Positions 11,461 to 22,440 of a stretch of 64,000 bases of DNA are shown in pieces. The notes beneath the pieces are model-generated. The model searched no databases, had not been told where the DNA came from, and saw only the letters and a program-made list of their open reading frames with translations. The position numbers were made by a program, and so were the translations under genes. Position 1 is the stretch's first letter. The number at the start of each line of letters is the position of its first letter. The stretch comes from Congeria kusceri (Eukaryota > Mollusca > Bivalvia > Myida > Dreissenidae), in the NCBI GenBank assembly GCA_027627225.1, contig CM051033.1, positions 54,296,410 through 54,360,409 on the forward strand, written 5' to 3'.

Positions 11461-12827
11461 TGAAGCAAACGACGATGCTGATAATAAGAGTGTATCTCCT
11501 GCTGATGCAGCTGGGGTTTCACATATTTTATATCGCAGTTATGACTTACAAGAAGTGATTTAGCTGATAATTGTACTTACTTCATTTCATCGTGCCTCAG
11601 AAAGTTGCTATTCTGTTGCTCTGGTGAACTTTAAACCATTGAGTAATTAAATTGCAACTCAATTGAATTAATATTCTCTTTTGTTGTAATTTAATTTCAA
11701 TTGCAATGCCATGAGGTTAACATTTATTTACAAGTGTGTGTTTGGTGATTAATTCTGGGCTAAGTGTGAGGTTCGGCATGTGTTTAAACCGGTTTAAACC
11801 CCCAATGCTTTGCATTGACTGTTCCAAGGCGGTGACCCCAGTTTTATTCATTTTTATGTTTTGTGTTTTTTTTTGTATGTATTGTCCTGTATTGTATAGG
11901 CAATTGGTCACTTGCCTCAAATAAAGGAAGAGCGGATGGAAATAAGGGATTATCTCCTGATGATGTCTCTGGAGTTATATATTCCTATATTTCCTATCCA
12001 GAAACGTCCAAAAGTCTTATTTGATCCGCAGTTGTGTCCATTTAATAATGCACGAGTTAGCGAATTGGACAAATTTGAGTTATAGCAAAGTTATTACCAT
12101 GTTTATAGAAAAGGTTCGTGATAAAATTATCGAATTATTGCTGTCTATTCCTATACCTCAGGGGAAATATTTAATTGGTTCACTGGAATAAATGATAACA
12201 TTTTCATCAGTATATCAAGCGAATGTATAATACGTTGAAAAGCGACAGCTAAAGTATCATTGAAAATATGCGTCTGAAAACATTGTTAATGAACAATGAA
12301 CATATAATACCGTTCCCTTGATGAAGAAAGTACTGTAACTGACATTTTACAAATTTTACATGAGTAGCAAACACTGATTTTCTACAAAACTGATTTAATG
12401 CATTAAAATAAGCGAATTAAGGAGCAGTTGTTATTTGTGAACAGCTTACTTCGAATAAAAAATACTTGTATATTCCTGTTCAGTTACATGACTTTCTGCC
12501 CTGAATTTCTTTTAGCGCAAAAAGTCTTGTTAGTGCACAAACAATAGCATTTTATTCGAAATTTCCAACATATACACCTTTTGATAAGGTATTCTTTACA
12601 TTTATCATCTATATTATTATAATTAACTAATTTCATCAATTGAATTTACTTCAATTAATTATTTGTAATTTTTTTTCACAACATAATTCTTAGTGCGCAA
12701 AGCTGGATACTAAGTGAACTTACCATACTTTTTGCGCCAACATTTTTGTCAAAATATTTTGTGTGTGTGCAAAAGTCAGGATTGCCAGGTTGAATTCAAA
12801 TATGTTATGAGATATGGTATACAGGCT

Positions 12828-12829
<2 letters not shown>

Positions 12830-12908
<79 letters not shown>
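12830..12908. repeat. (TA)n microsatellite in A1
   Basis: About 79 bp of TA dinucleotides, homologous to the 350-bp tract in A'. Confidence 0.95.
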
Positions 12909-12910
<2 letters not shown>

Positions 12911-13878
12911 TAAATTTCCTAGAAAATGTCAGTTACAGTTACATGACTTTTTGCGCCAATGTGACGATATGTTACCTACAAGGACTTCCGGAATGATATA
13001 TAATTACAAAATTAGTCCAATTGTCAATAAGAACGTCAAACATTGCCATTCGGTTACTGACACTGTGGAAGTTGAAAAAGATTAATTTGTAGTTTGCATA
13101 TACAATTTACAGCACGATCCTTGTTCAGGTTGCAAGCTCAGGGCTTACATATTTTAACAAATGGCGCATGCAATTTTGTTCCTACTGTCAATAATTCCAG
13201 CTTAAATTAAACAAGTTTAAAGTAATAGTGTGCTTGTTACTATAGCATAACTATATGTTATTTATTTGCCAATATGCTGGGCAACTTATTTTAATGCAGA
13301 GTTGCACCAATTGTCACACAAACTCAGGTAAACATATTATTAATTGCATGGATTGTCCCAAGAATCCATTATCTTGCGATCAGTTATGTACAAAACTACA
13401 ATAAGTAAAAACATACGGCACACATCTGAAGAGATTTTTTATTGAACAGAAAAGCAAGAGTAGCATACAACACACACACAACAATACAGACCAGACAACT
13501 GTATATCGATAACCAGATCATCATTCTGCTTTTAAAAAACAACCTTTAATGAACACATGTAATAAGTACAAGTAGGCCATAGAAAAAATGATGTTAAATG
13601 AGATATGAGATCAATGAAATGAGATAAAATACACAAAAATGTTACAATATAAAACTATCATATGACAGCGTGTGTGTCATTGATATTGTCAACCCGAGGG
13701 CAGAATGTTACCCGAGGCAAAAAACGATTGGTGACATTCTGTTAAGAGGGTTGAGAATATCAATGTCACACACGCTGCCATTTGATTTATTGTATTATAC
13801 CGAACAAAATTAAGTAAATAAAAAGTTTAAAACATGTTTTTTTTAAGTCATTTAATTATGCTCATCAAGATTGAAAAG

Positions 13879-13902
13879 TGACGTCAAGACTATATGACGT
13901 CA
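13879..13902. promoter_or_regulatory. Pair of CRE-like TGACGTCA palindromes, 16 bp apart
   Basis: TGACGTCA occurs at 13879-13886 and 13895-13902. The sequence is the full consensus for CREB/ATF proteins. Both sites persist in A' (near 5937-5960), A2 and A3; in A4 the second has changed to TTACGTCA. No transcription unit starting here is evident, so function is speculative. Confidence 0.3.
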
Positions 13903-15052
13903 CGACAAGGGAGGCAAACAATCCATAATTTGGAAGTTACAATTTTTGTCAGGTTATATTTATAAAACAACATGTACATTAGTGAACAAAATTACAGTTA
14001 GGTAAATAATAGTTAATAATAAGTTGATAATTGGTGAACACTAAGCAGAATTTCATTTATACATATAATAAAATGATGGTTTTAATGCTAAGGATAAGAT
14101 TTCACTTAAGAATTTTCTGGAATACGTCCCCTGGCTTAATTACATCTTGATCCTGATAATCAGGCTTAACTTGTTGTGTGAACATGCGGCCAGTCCTAGC
14201 TGAGCGTCATTTTCTATCTCAACTGAGCAGATTCCCTTAAATGTTTTATTTTAAAATAACGTTTTGTCAAAAAAGGTCATGAAATATTGTGTCATTCCGA
14301 TTATTCAGTTCATATTGCAAATGTGCGCTAAGATGAGTTCATAATTATGTAAAATAAACATTTGATCAAAAATTGAAATTGATCCAGAGTTTTAGTGTAC
14401 GCCATTTTTGAGCCAGATCCTGAAATCTGTGATTCAATTTCATCTTAATCAGGCTTAGCTTATGTTATGAACATAAGGCCAGGACTACACCGGAAACTCA
14501 ATTGGGGTTAATTTTTTAAAACCCTAACATTCATTTACTCTATAGCTGTTTCGTGCATATATCTTCTTTATACACATATTCTTTAAGTTAGTAAATATTC
14601 TTAAAGTTAGTAAATACTGAACACATTTTCTTAATTTAACCTCTTTCGAATCAAAATAATTGTATTTTTCAGAAAATTTGATGTGCAATTTTCATCTAAA
14701 TTTTTCAGAGCTTTTGAATACCTTATGTTTTGAAATCTAGATTTTGGAATTGTAACATAAATGTGTGTAAAGGATATGTTACTCTAATATTATTTTTAAG
14801 AATATAACTTAGATTTACATGCTAGCACCTTACATTTTAACAGTCTAACATTTTAACCTCCCTCAAGCTATATAGCTTAGATTTATTTCCATTAAATTTC
14901 TATTGATCGAGATTCACAAACATTTCAAAAGCTTCGTCACGTGGTCATCCAAAATTAGTATTATCATAATTATTGTTTTGTGTCTTCCTTTGTTGCCGAT
15001 GTATTGGGATGTATTAGCGACCCAACAAGGTTTTTTTTTCAAGGTTTTTGAC

Positions 15053-15130
15053 CCTAGGGTTATGTTAAGGGTTAGGATTAGGTTCGGTTTCCCTTAGTTA
15101 AGGCTAGGTTATGTTTAGGGTTAGGTTAGA
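15053..15130 (+). repeat. Degenerate telomere-like TTAGGG repeats
   Basis: A run of GGGTTA-type hexamers with substitutions, such as AAGGGTTAGGATTAGG and TTTAGGGTTAGG. TTAGGG is the common metazoan telomere unit. Copies 2 and 3 are at 31289-31364 and 47441-47515. Confidence 0.6.
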
Positions 15131-15164
15131 GCCCCAATTATTGCATGTTTAGGAGTTGGCCCTA

Positions 15165-15191
15165 CGATTACTGGGTCCGTCCCAGTAATCG
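15165..15191. repeat. Short perfect hairpin CGATTACTGGG-n5-CCCAGTAATCG
   Basis: Eleven-base arms around a 5-nt loop, identical in all three cores (31399-31425 and 47554-47580). There is no T-run after it, so I do not call it a terminator. Confidence 0.5.
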
Positions 15192-16028
15192 ACCTATGGG
15201 AGTTTATAATGGGCAAGACCCAATATGTCGGCAAGTTAAAAATAAACAAACTATATAGGAGAAGCGTTATTGTACACACAAGCATGCGCTAAAATTACAG
15301 GACCAAGCCAAGATGATAAGACTGAAAAAAATGTATGTTTAATTTAAGAATACTGACATTGTATTCTTTACATTTAATAACTTTGTTAAATACAAAAGTA
15401 TAAAAAGCACATTAACAACATCGCTCAACGCAATCAGCAGTTAGGAGCTGTGCTTCATTTTTTGAAGTGCTAGCATTCACTGCGGAACTTTTTCGGGTTT
15501 AAATTACAAAACGCAAAATTTAAGAGACCTCAAATATATAAATGGATTTCTTTAATCTAAAGGTACTGGGAATGTCAGGAAAGACAGTAATACAAAGAGC
15601 AGTGTTGAAAAACATTCTTTTCAGGGTCAAACCCATACGATATATTATTAGTTTAAGAGAATAAAAACGATATATTTGAAAATTGGCCCGAAGCCTGGAG
15701 TTGAGGACCAGATCGATAATTTATTTAAAAAAAAAAAATATTTATCTTTTCAACGAACCTAATACTGTTTCAAATGATTGTGTAGGTCATAGAGTATGTG
15801 CATACACAAATATAATATGTTTGCATAATCAGATAATTAGTTACTAATTACGAAAATTAAGTCACAGGCACCCTAATGGTCGCGGTCGCCTTAAGTCTGC
15901 TTTGTTGGACAATTTATACGCCCTATGGTCACGATTATATATATATATATATATATATAGCGCAGTTTGCACTATTGCAGATATACGAAGTGAGCAAAGT
16001 TCATGTTTCCTAGTCTTTTCTTATTTAT

Positions 16029-18693
16029 TTAATAATAGTATTGGTAGAAGTTATCCCAAGTCCAGTTCCAGTTCCCGTAGTTCCGATCGTCATCAGTGAA
16101 AGGACCTTGATTTCCATCCAATCGCTGGTGCATGCCACTGTTTTCGTAGTTGAATTCTTCACCTTTGGAAGCGGTCAAGGACAAGCAAATAACAATCGAA
16201 AGAAAGAGAAGAATTAAAAACATTACAAAACACACAAAGTCTAAAAAATTTACAACATCTTTCCAGGTGATCGTTTTATTTTCTGCGCCCTCCGTTGCGC
16301 AATCCATGGTTCCATTTGTCTTCATACCAGATGATAAGCATGGAAGACAACTCAGCATTTTCATCAGTTTGACAAGAGGTCCTGGAACTTTTGTAGGCGG
16401 TTCGATTTTTCCGAAGCTATCCAACCGCAAGCAAATTAGTGCAAATATTGTTGTCAGTGTGCTTATAGCTGTTTGCATGACGAGAAAGGATGTAATTACG
16501 GGCACTGATTCAGAGTTGTGTGGGAGGGTGTTTGAAACAATGGTCAAAAACACCGCAAATGCCAAGAACACCGTGATAGCGAAGCCCGCTTTCTCTCCAG
16601 CACTGACAGGCAACATGAAAATGAAAATGTTCAGAATGGATAGCATGCATATCGGCAAGAGTACTGACAGTATGAAATACATTGGCTTTCTCTTTAGCGT
16701 CAGTTTAAAGCTGACCGTTGTGTCCAGTTCGTCTCGCCCGATGTGCCAGCTAGTACTGGTGATTTTCCACGCGGAATTTTCTTCGTAATCATCCATGTTT
16801 AATCCTTTAGAACCATTTTTCCCGCTCGTCATATTCACCTATAAAATATATACTTGTGAAACCAGTATAAATATGTTATGAATTACCGTCGAGGTTTGTT
16901 ATTTATATATAATTTACTGAATATTCTCTCACTTTTTGTTGAGTATCAGAAGTATCAGATGTAGTTGCATACAAATACTAAAATAATTCATGGATGGTAC
17001 ATATGAAAATCAATTTCTGAAACGAAGGAATGTTACCTGAAGTCTTGTATAACTCCAGGCCTGGAACCTACGATAGCACGTCTGGTAGTCGAACGGATAG
17101 TAGGTGATATCAATGGAACATATTGATTGAAAAACCTTTGAAACAGAACAATTGTAGGAGATAATAATATTCAACTTTAAATTTGTTCACATCAGTATTT
17201 CAATAGTAATGCTTATTTTATGCACAAAACAAACGAACCGTTGTACAAATGTTGGTACATGGTTTACGTTCATTGGCAAAAGATACATTTTGAGTGTTGT
17301 TATTTTTTCCACGGAGGGTCTTCAATTCTAATTGGTTATTTTTGAAGCCGACACAGCATCACAAGCAAAAATTGGTCAATCATAAAATGTGATGTCAAAG
17401 CAGATGACGTCTAATTCGCTGACAATGACTGACTACGTAATTTAGTACCTGAAATGGTTGCCAGGAAATCAAGCCAGTGTGTGTATTCTTGACATTCACT
17501 TTGTTTTGTCACCAAGGCTTTTGTAATCCAGGTATGAATTTCTCAGTGCGATGTCCTGTTTCCAAACTTCGTCCTAACAACAAATGATATGTTACTAAAC
17601 GAAATAAATATAAAGGTTAAGGATAAATGTAGAAGTTTAATTGACAATTTTAAAGTTTGCACATACTTCTTTCATTTACATATAGTACGTTTTGTTTTTA
17701 ATTGTTCAATTCTGTACGTCTTATTAATCGACCGCAAATGTATTCATGAAAGTAATTGATTTAAACATATTTTATTTCGCGAACGCATATACATACACAA
17801 AACAAATGCAATTGCAAGTAATTCGCACGTACAAAAGATGGATCAGAACGAAAGATAATATGGCTCTTCTCCATGAATGGTATTTTGCGGAATAGTATGT
17901 AACATAATATAGTGGCAGTTAAGTATTTGAAAATAACTTAACAGTCATGGTAAGGAAGATATGATGATAGAAAGATGTAAGTCCGAGGCGAATGATAAAT
18001 GTTAAAAGAAGTAGGAGTGATATATCAGGTAGCGAGAAAGACAAATGAAGAACGGTTGAAGTTTAAGGACTGTAATGAAATGATTTTTTTTCGATGTGAC
18101 AGAGATAATAGCAACCGAACCTGGGGCCAGTGGTAAAAGCTGATTCCACCGTAATCAGCTGATGTCCATGTTAGAATCAAGTCGTTCCAGCTGACGGACA
18201 AATAAGCCATTGTAGTGATGACCTCTTCTGCCTCGCTAAGTTCGTTTATCGAGAACATATGGAGATTCACGTTGACACTGAAATGTGTGTCCATATGTTA
18301 TATGATAGATTCACGCAACATTCATAACATGCATATCATGGTGCGTACAGATAAATATATCCGTTATATGTTCACACTTATATATACATGTGTGTTGGTG
18401 ACCTAATAAGTCAGCAAGCGAAACAAAAAAGAAGAAACGATACGTATGCCTTCACAAACTCAATAAAATAGTATATTCAATATTCATTCGGCTTGAAAGT
18501 TATGGTGCATAATACCTATTGCACTGGATTGATTGTTTATATGTCGAATTCTGTTGTTGTAAGGGCCTGTCTCAAACAACTTCTTATATAGCTTTTTCGC
18601 ATCATCTCCAGTGTGTGTCACCACGTGATTAAAATAGCCAATCAAAATGAGCAGAACAATAGACCAGCTGTGCAAGACCTTCAGAACATACAT
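16029..18693 (-). pseudogene. Cys-loop (nicotinic-receptor-like) channel subunit, copy 1, frameshifted
   Basis: Five exons are recognisable by splice signals and family motifs: 18516-18693 (signal peptide and N-terminal helix), 18121-18277 (loop D, WND and LTW), 17449-17573 (loop A), 17037-17135 (Cys-loop), and 16029-16838 (loop C region, M1-M4, tail). Against copy 3, exon 2 lacks one base just after its acceptor, which puts a TGA three codons past the exon 1-2 join. Exon 3 has two extra bases near 17500 and ends in a TGA. The conserved WKPD of loop A reads WKQD. The last exon is fully open for 269 codons, and the N-terminal helix has a Gly-Pro insertion absent from copy 3. An in-frame ATG at 18294 could start translation within intron 1, but exon 3 would still be broken. 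I infer a pseudogene that is young or still transcribed. Confidence 0.85.
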
Positions 18694-18721
18694 GCAGAAA
18701 TAAAGCTACTAACAATAATAG

Positions 18722-19274
18722 ATATTGATGCTTAATTAGCACGTGAACATAGGTTTGTGTAAGCATTTATTTATTTTCATAGCGGATATTTCAGTTCATT
18801 ACATTAACATGTATAACAAAGTACATGAGCAATGTTTACGACTCGTCGTTTCACTGTTTCACCCAAAACCGCACTGACAGATATTGTTCTGACACTAATC
18901 TAAAATGCAGTTATATATTTGTTTCCGCGACCATTATTTGTTGCCGGTTCATATTTGTAATGTCGTGCCAGCAATGTACTCGTACTTTTGTAAATTTTGC
19001 TCAGCGCAGGTGATTAATTTATCTTATCTTTTTAGCCGATAACTGTTCATAATAGTATCAATCAATCAATAACATATCAAACAAATAAAATAATACATAA
19101 ACATAAATTCAAATCATGTTCAATACAATTGACGAACATACAAACTATAAAAAAAAATACGTAAAATAATAATTACCGCTAAGTCATATTGAAACTAGTT
19201 TGAATAAAAAACAAAATACATACGAACGTACGAATCTCTAACTGAAACTATCCTTGTTGTGTGGTTTTATTGTT
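18722..19274. other. 5' flank of receptor copy 1
   Basis: Presumed promoter side of the minus-strand receptor gene. I see no clear TATA box. A CACGTG E-box lies at about 18740. The rest is AT-rich with no recognisable exon. Confidence 0.3.
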
Positions 19275-19577
19275 TTAACAGAGCAGTTCTCCGAAAACAT
19301 TTTCCTTGTTGTTGTCAACGTTCTTCCGTGAAATGAAACGAATACCCAGCGTTGAGAGTAAACTGGTTTGCATTATTGGCAAAAAACTATTTCAAGTAAG
19401 GTATTGATTTGCAGCAAATGTAAAATGAATGAAAGACGTATTAGATCGGATAACCATTGCAAACTGTGTTAGTGTTATGGAAGCGCCATTGTAAGGCGCA
19501 TGTATTGTATAACCTGTGCGATTTTGAGATTTGTGTTGATCATTGATCATGGTCTTGTTCCAAACATAATCATTCAT
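19275..19577 (-). pseudogene. Candidate secreted-protein exon, copy 1, interrupted
   Basis: Counterpart of the better open frame at 51727-52005. The frame starts with the same MNDYVW sequence and runs to QYLT, then meets a TGA inside a stretch of 24 bases more than copy 3 has. After it the same frame continues to the shared end ENVFGELLC and stop. One of the copy 3 cysteines (NRTC) is Gly here. Confidence 0.35.
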
Positions 19578-19700
19578 TTTAACACAGGTGGCGCGACAAC
19601 TGCTGGTGGTTAGAACAATACAATATAAGGAAAGAACTGTTGATTTGTCAAGTCAAAATATTCACTTATCATACGAAAATATTATTTAAGATATTACAAA

Positions 19701-19769
19701 ATGGAGAAGTCTACTGTAATATTTATATTGATTTACATATGTGCTGCACACTGTTTTCTATGTAAATAA
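19701..19769 (+). CDS. Possible signal-peptide exon, copy 1
   Basis: The ATG at 19701 opens MEKSTVIFILIYICAAHCF, a hydrophobic run like a signal peptide. It ends either at a TAA (23 codons) or at a donor-like AT|GTAAAT at 19761. It is kept in all three cores (35932-36000 and 52129-52197). No downstream exon was found, so this may be chance. Confidence 0.2.
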   Translation: MEKSTVIFILIYICAAHCFLCK

Positions 19770-20656
19770 AATATTGATAAGTAACTGAAATCAGTAGGCT
19801 CAAATCTGATCGCAAGAATGCATGATTTGAGTGGTAATATTGGTTTGTTTAAAAAATACGTTTGGTTTACCTGGTTCCATGAAATGAAACTGATATCATG
19901 TTTTAAGACATACCTATTCACTTGCTTTCATTACATGTATTGTTCAAATGAACAATATTACAAACCAAACAAGAAATTTTCAGACAAAAGAACACAATGT
20001 AAGTGTTAAAGGTATTGTAGTCTCTATGAATGTTGGACATTCATGTAAGGATTGTTTGACAAAAGATTACTATCAACGTAAAGGGAAATCCTTTATGCAG
20101 TTATTTTTATGGTAACAACTTACGTATAAGGATTTAGTTTATCGTGCATTGAAAATACTCTGTTTTCAGGAAACACCCGTAACCAACTAATTATATGTTA
20201 ATCAAGTTTTTGGTTAGGTTAGTCCAGGTGCTTTGCTTGATGCGGATATTTATCAATAACATTGAAAAATAGGAAAATCTGTGAATAAGCCTAATGCCTC
20301 TTAGAATTGTAAATAATTTTGAACATAATAATAATCCGGACACGTGTATCTATGTTTAAAAATGTATAAAGACCCATTACACATGCACAATGGATTTTAG
20401 TACAAATAATACCCCCATATGATTGCAGTAATAGATGTCAAAACAAAACAGGGTTAATATAATTGCAGTTTAGATGAAAGCTAATCCTAAAAGGAGAGGC
20501 CGAAACTAACTATTTACACGTCACTTTACCAACGTGCAGGTTATCAGAGTTCATTTTGTCGATGAAGTGGCGTAAACATGTGTTAAAATGTGTTAAATAT
20601 AAAAAGGAGGAACATATGTAAAACAAAACGGTATCATTTTCCTCTTAAAAGATTCA

Positions 20657-20800
20657 GAATTGAAACGCTCTTTTTCGGCGCTTCATCGATGCATGAAAGT
20701 CAGTTTTTTTTTGTATCTAATTTCGGCTTTATGCACAAATTAGATACAAAAAAACTGACCTTCATACATCGATCAAGCGCTGGAAAGAGCGTTTCAATTC
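20657..20800. repeat. 144-bp near-perfect foldback
   Basis: The outer arms GAATTGAAACGCTCTTT and AAGAGCGTTTCAATTC, the middle GCTTCATCGATG and CATCGATCAAGC, and the inner TTTTTTGTATCTAATTT and AAATTAGATACAAAAAA all pair, leaving about 15 nt of loop. Copies 2 and 3 are at 36890-37033 and 53091-53235. It is probably a miniature inverted-repeat transposon. Confidence 0.85.
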
Positions 20801-22341
20801 GTACAATGACAATTATAATTGCAATGTGTGTATACTTTAAATGTTCACCTTAAAAGAAAAAATCAATTTATGGTTTATTTTTTGCAATTCGCGCATCAAC
20901 ACATTAAAGTATGATTCGTAGGCTTCGCCCCTTGCACTGCAGTAGCGTTGTGTACATGTCGCAACACAACAGTATCTTTAAAAATACAGTAGCTCTAGTG
21001 ATAAAATTTAGTTTTGATTTACTTTTGTTTTGGTTGATATTTCGTAAGAGCAATTTTGGAGAAGGTGTTTTGTATCCATAATATACATGTAGCAAGAGAC
21101 GGAAATATTGAAACGCGTTCCAGTTTAGATTTACGACTGAAGGCTAAACGAGTCGAAAGTTGTTTTCAGATAGTTGCAATTTTGTAAACGCCCATATACA
21201 TGTGTGGATGGAACCGTGCTTTAGGCGTAGAATATATTTAAATAATTAATGTTTATTTTTACATTTGAAACGCAATGTTTCATATGTATGTTTTACTTCT
21301 TTCTTAAAACGACCGATGCATTTTAAAACCGAGTGTTGAGCAAATATTTCAACACCACATTGTTTTGCACGTCGTGTTAAAACGTTTTGAGTAAGAAATT
21401 CGGCAAAATATATCGTGAAAGGCCCTAATTCCGAGTGGGACCATATTTCGATGATCCATGATTTTAAATAATCAATGCACTTCTGGGTAGGATTATTTAT
21501 TTATTTTGTTGAAATTGATTTACAAACATGAATGACAGAAAAAAAAATCAAAAAATATTTATCTAGAGTCATGTTTAATTGAATAAGTAAAACAGCCACA
21601 TTTTCTGTCATTTTTTTCACACGGTGTCTACTATTGTGTCAAAGATTCTGTAAAAGTACATAAGAAACCTCTAGTTAATTTTGTCTTCAATGTTGACAAT
21701 TGATGAATGGACAACATAAAAGGTGAAGTAATGTTGATACACAGGGCAAAAAACAAGCATATTTCATGTTGTTTCATTGTGTCATCGGAATTTGGAACAA
21801 ATTCAAGGTGACGGATAAATGGTACTGGAAATGCATTTTCCATTTGTTGGTCATGTTTATGTGACAAAAGTGCAAATAATTTATTGTAGTTGATAGATAA
21901 ATGATTATTTTATCAATATTAGTGGATATTTTGATTTTGTAAAGTTCACTGAATATCTTTTAATTGATCAGTTTCTTATGTAATTGGAATATGGACACTC
22001 CAGGATAACTAACAGTGTGGATATAAGATCAAGTCGAGAAACAGGTAAACGACTTTTATTATTTTACTATTCAAAATATAAAATCTATGGAACTGTGTGT
22101 CATCGGCCGAAAATATCTACTGTACAGTTTCTTTACCTATGTGACACAAATTGAAAAGGTCAATTGTTATGCATCTTATTAAACATATTTGCATAGAGCT
22201 GTGAGCAAGAAGAAAATTGTAATTGTTTTAGTCAAAGCTACTTGTAAATGACAATTCTGTAAAAAAAAATTAACTTTGCTTCAGCTGCTGTTGAAACTCC
22301 TGGACCCGAGTGATATAATGAAGTTACGATACACCACAATA

Positions 22342-22440
22342 ATGATTCGACTCATAACGATTCGCCACAGTTTAATGACGATTCGCCAGAGGGTGATAAC
22401 GATCCGCCACTGTGTGTTATAACGATTCGCCACAAACTGG
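22342..22440 (+). repeat. ~21-bp minisatellite (ACGATTCGCCAC)
   Basis: ACGATTCGCC or a one-base variant starts at 22357, 22378, 22399 and 22422, with a weaker copy at 22342. Copies 2 and 3 are at 38572-38670 and 54773-54868. Confidence 0.7.

Larger units (their letters stand above)
11143..13936 (+). repeat. A1 block: first direct A repeat
   Basis: The A blocks separate the three cores. A1 holds, in order, a MITE-like element (11219-11460), the 0.55-kb segment absent from A' (11760-12312), a (TA)n tract (12830-12908), the hairpin near 13660-13795, and two TGACGTCA palindromes (13879 and 13895). No protein gene is recognised: the open frames at 11717-11924 and 12714-13085 lie in repeat sequence or cross the TA tract. 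Confidence 0.9.
13937..16028. other. Intergenic DNA downstream of receptor copy 1
   Basis: No coding exon is recognised. It holds telomere-like repeats (15053-15130), a small hairpin (15165-15191), and a (TA)n tract about 70 bp beyond the receptor stop codon (15935-15959), which may lie in the 3' UTR. The 64-codon frame at 14903-15097 is not supported as a gene. Confidence 0.5.

Noticed and set aside
16150..16788. Open frame of 212 codons on the plus strand, also at 32390-33025 and 48539-49177
   Set aside because: It is exactly antisense to the M1-M4 exon of the receptor, has no recognisable domain, and is open because of the codon make-up of that exon.
21631..21867. 78-codon minus-strand frame conserved in all cores
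   Set aside because: No signal, domain or splice site is recognisable, and the cores are too similar for an open frame of this length to be informative.
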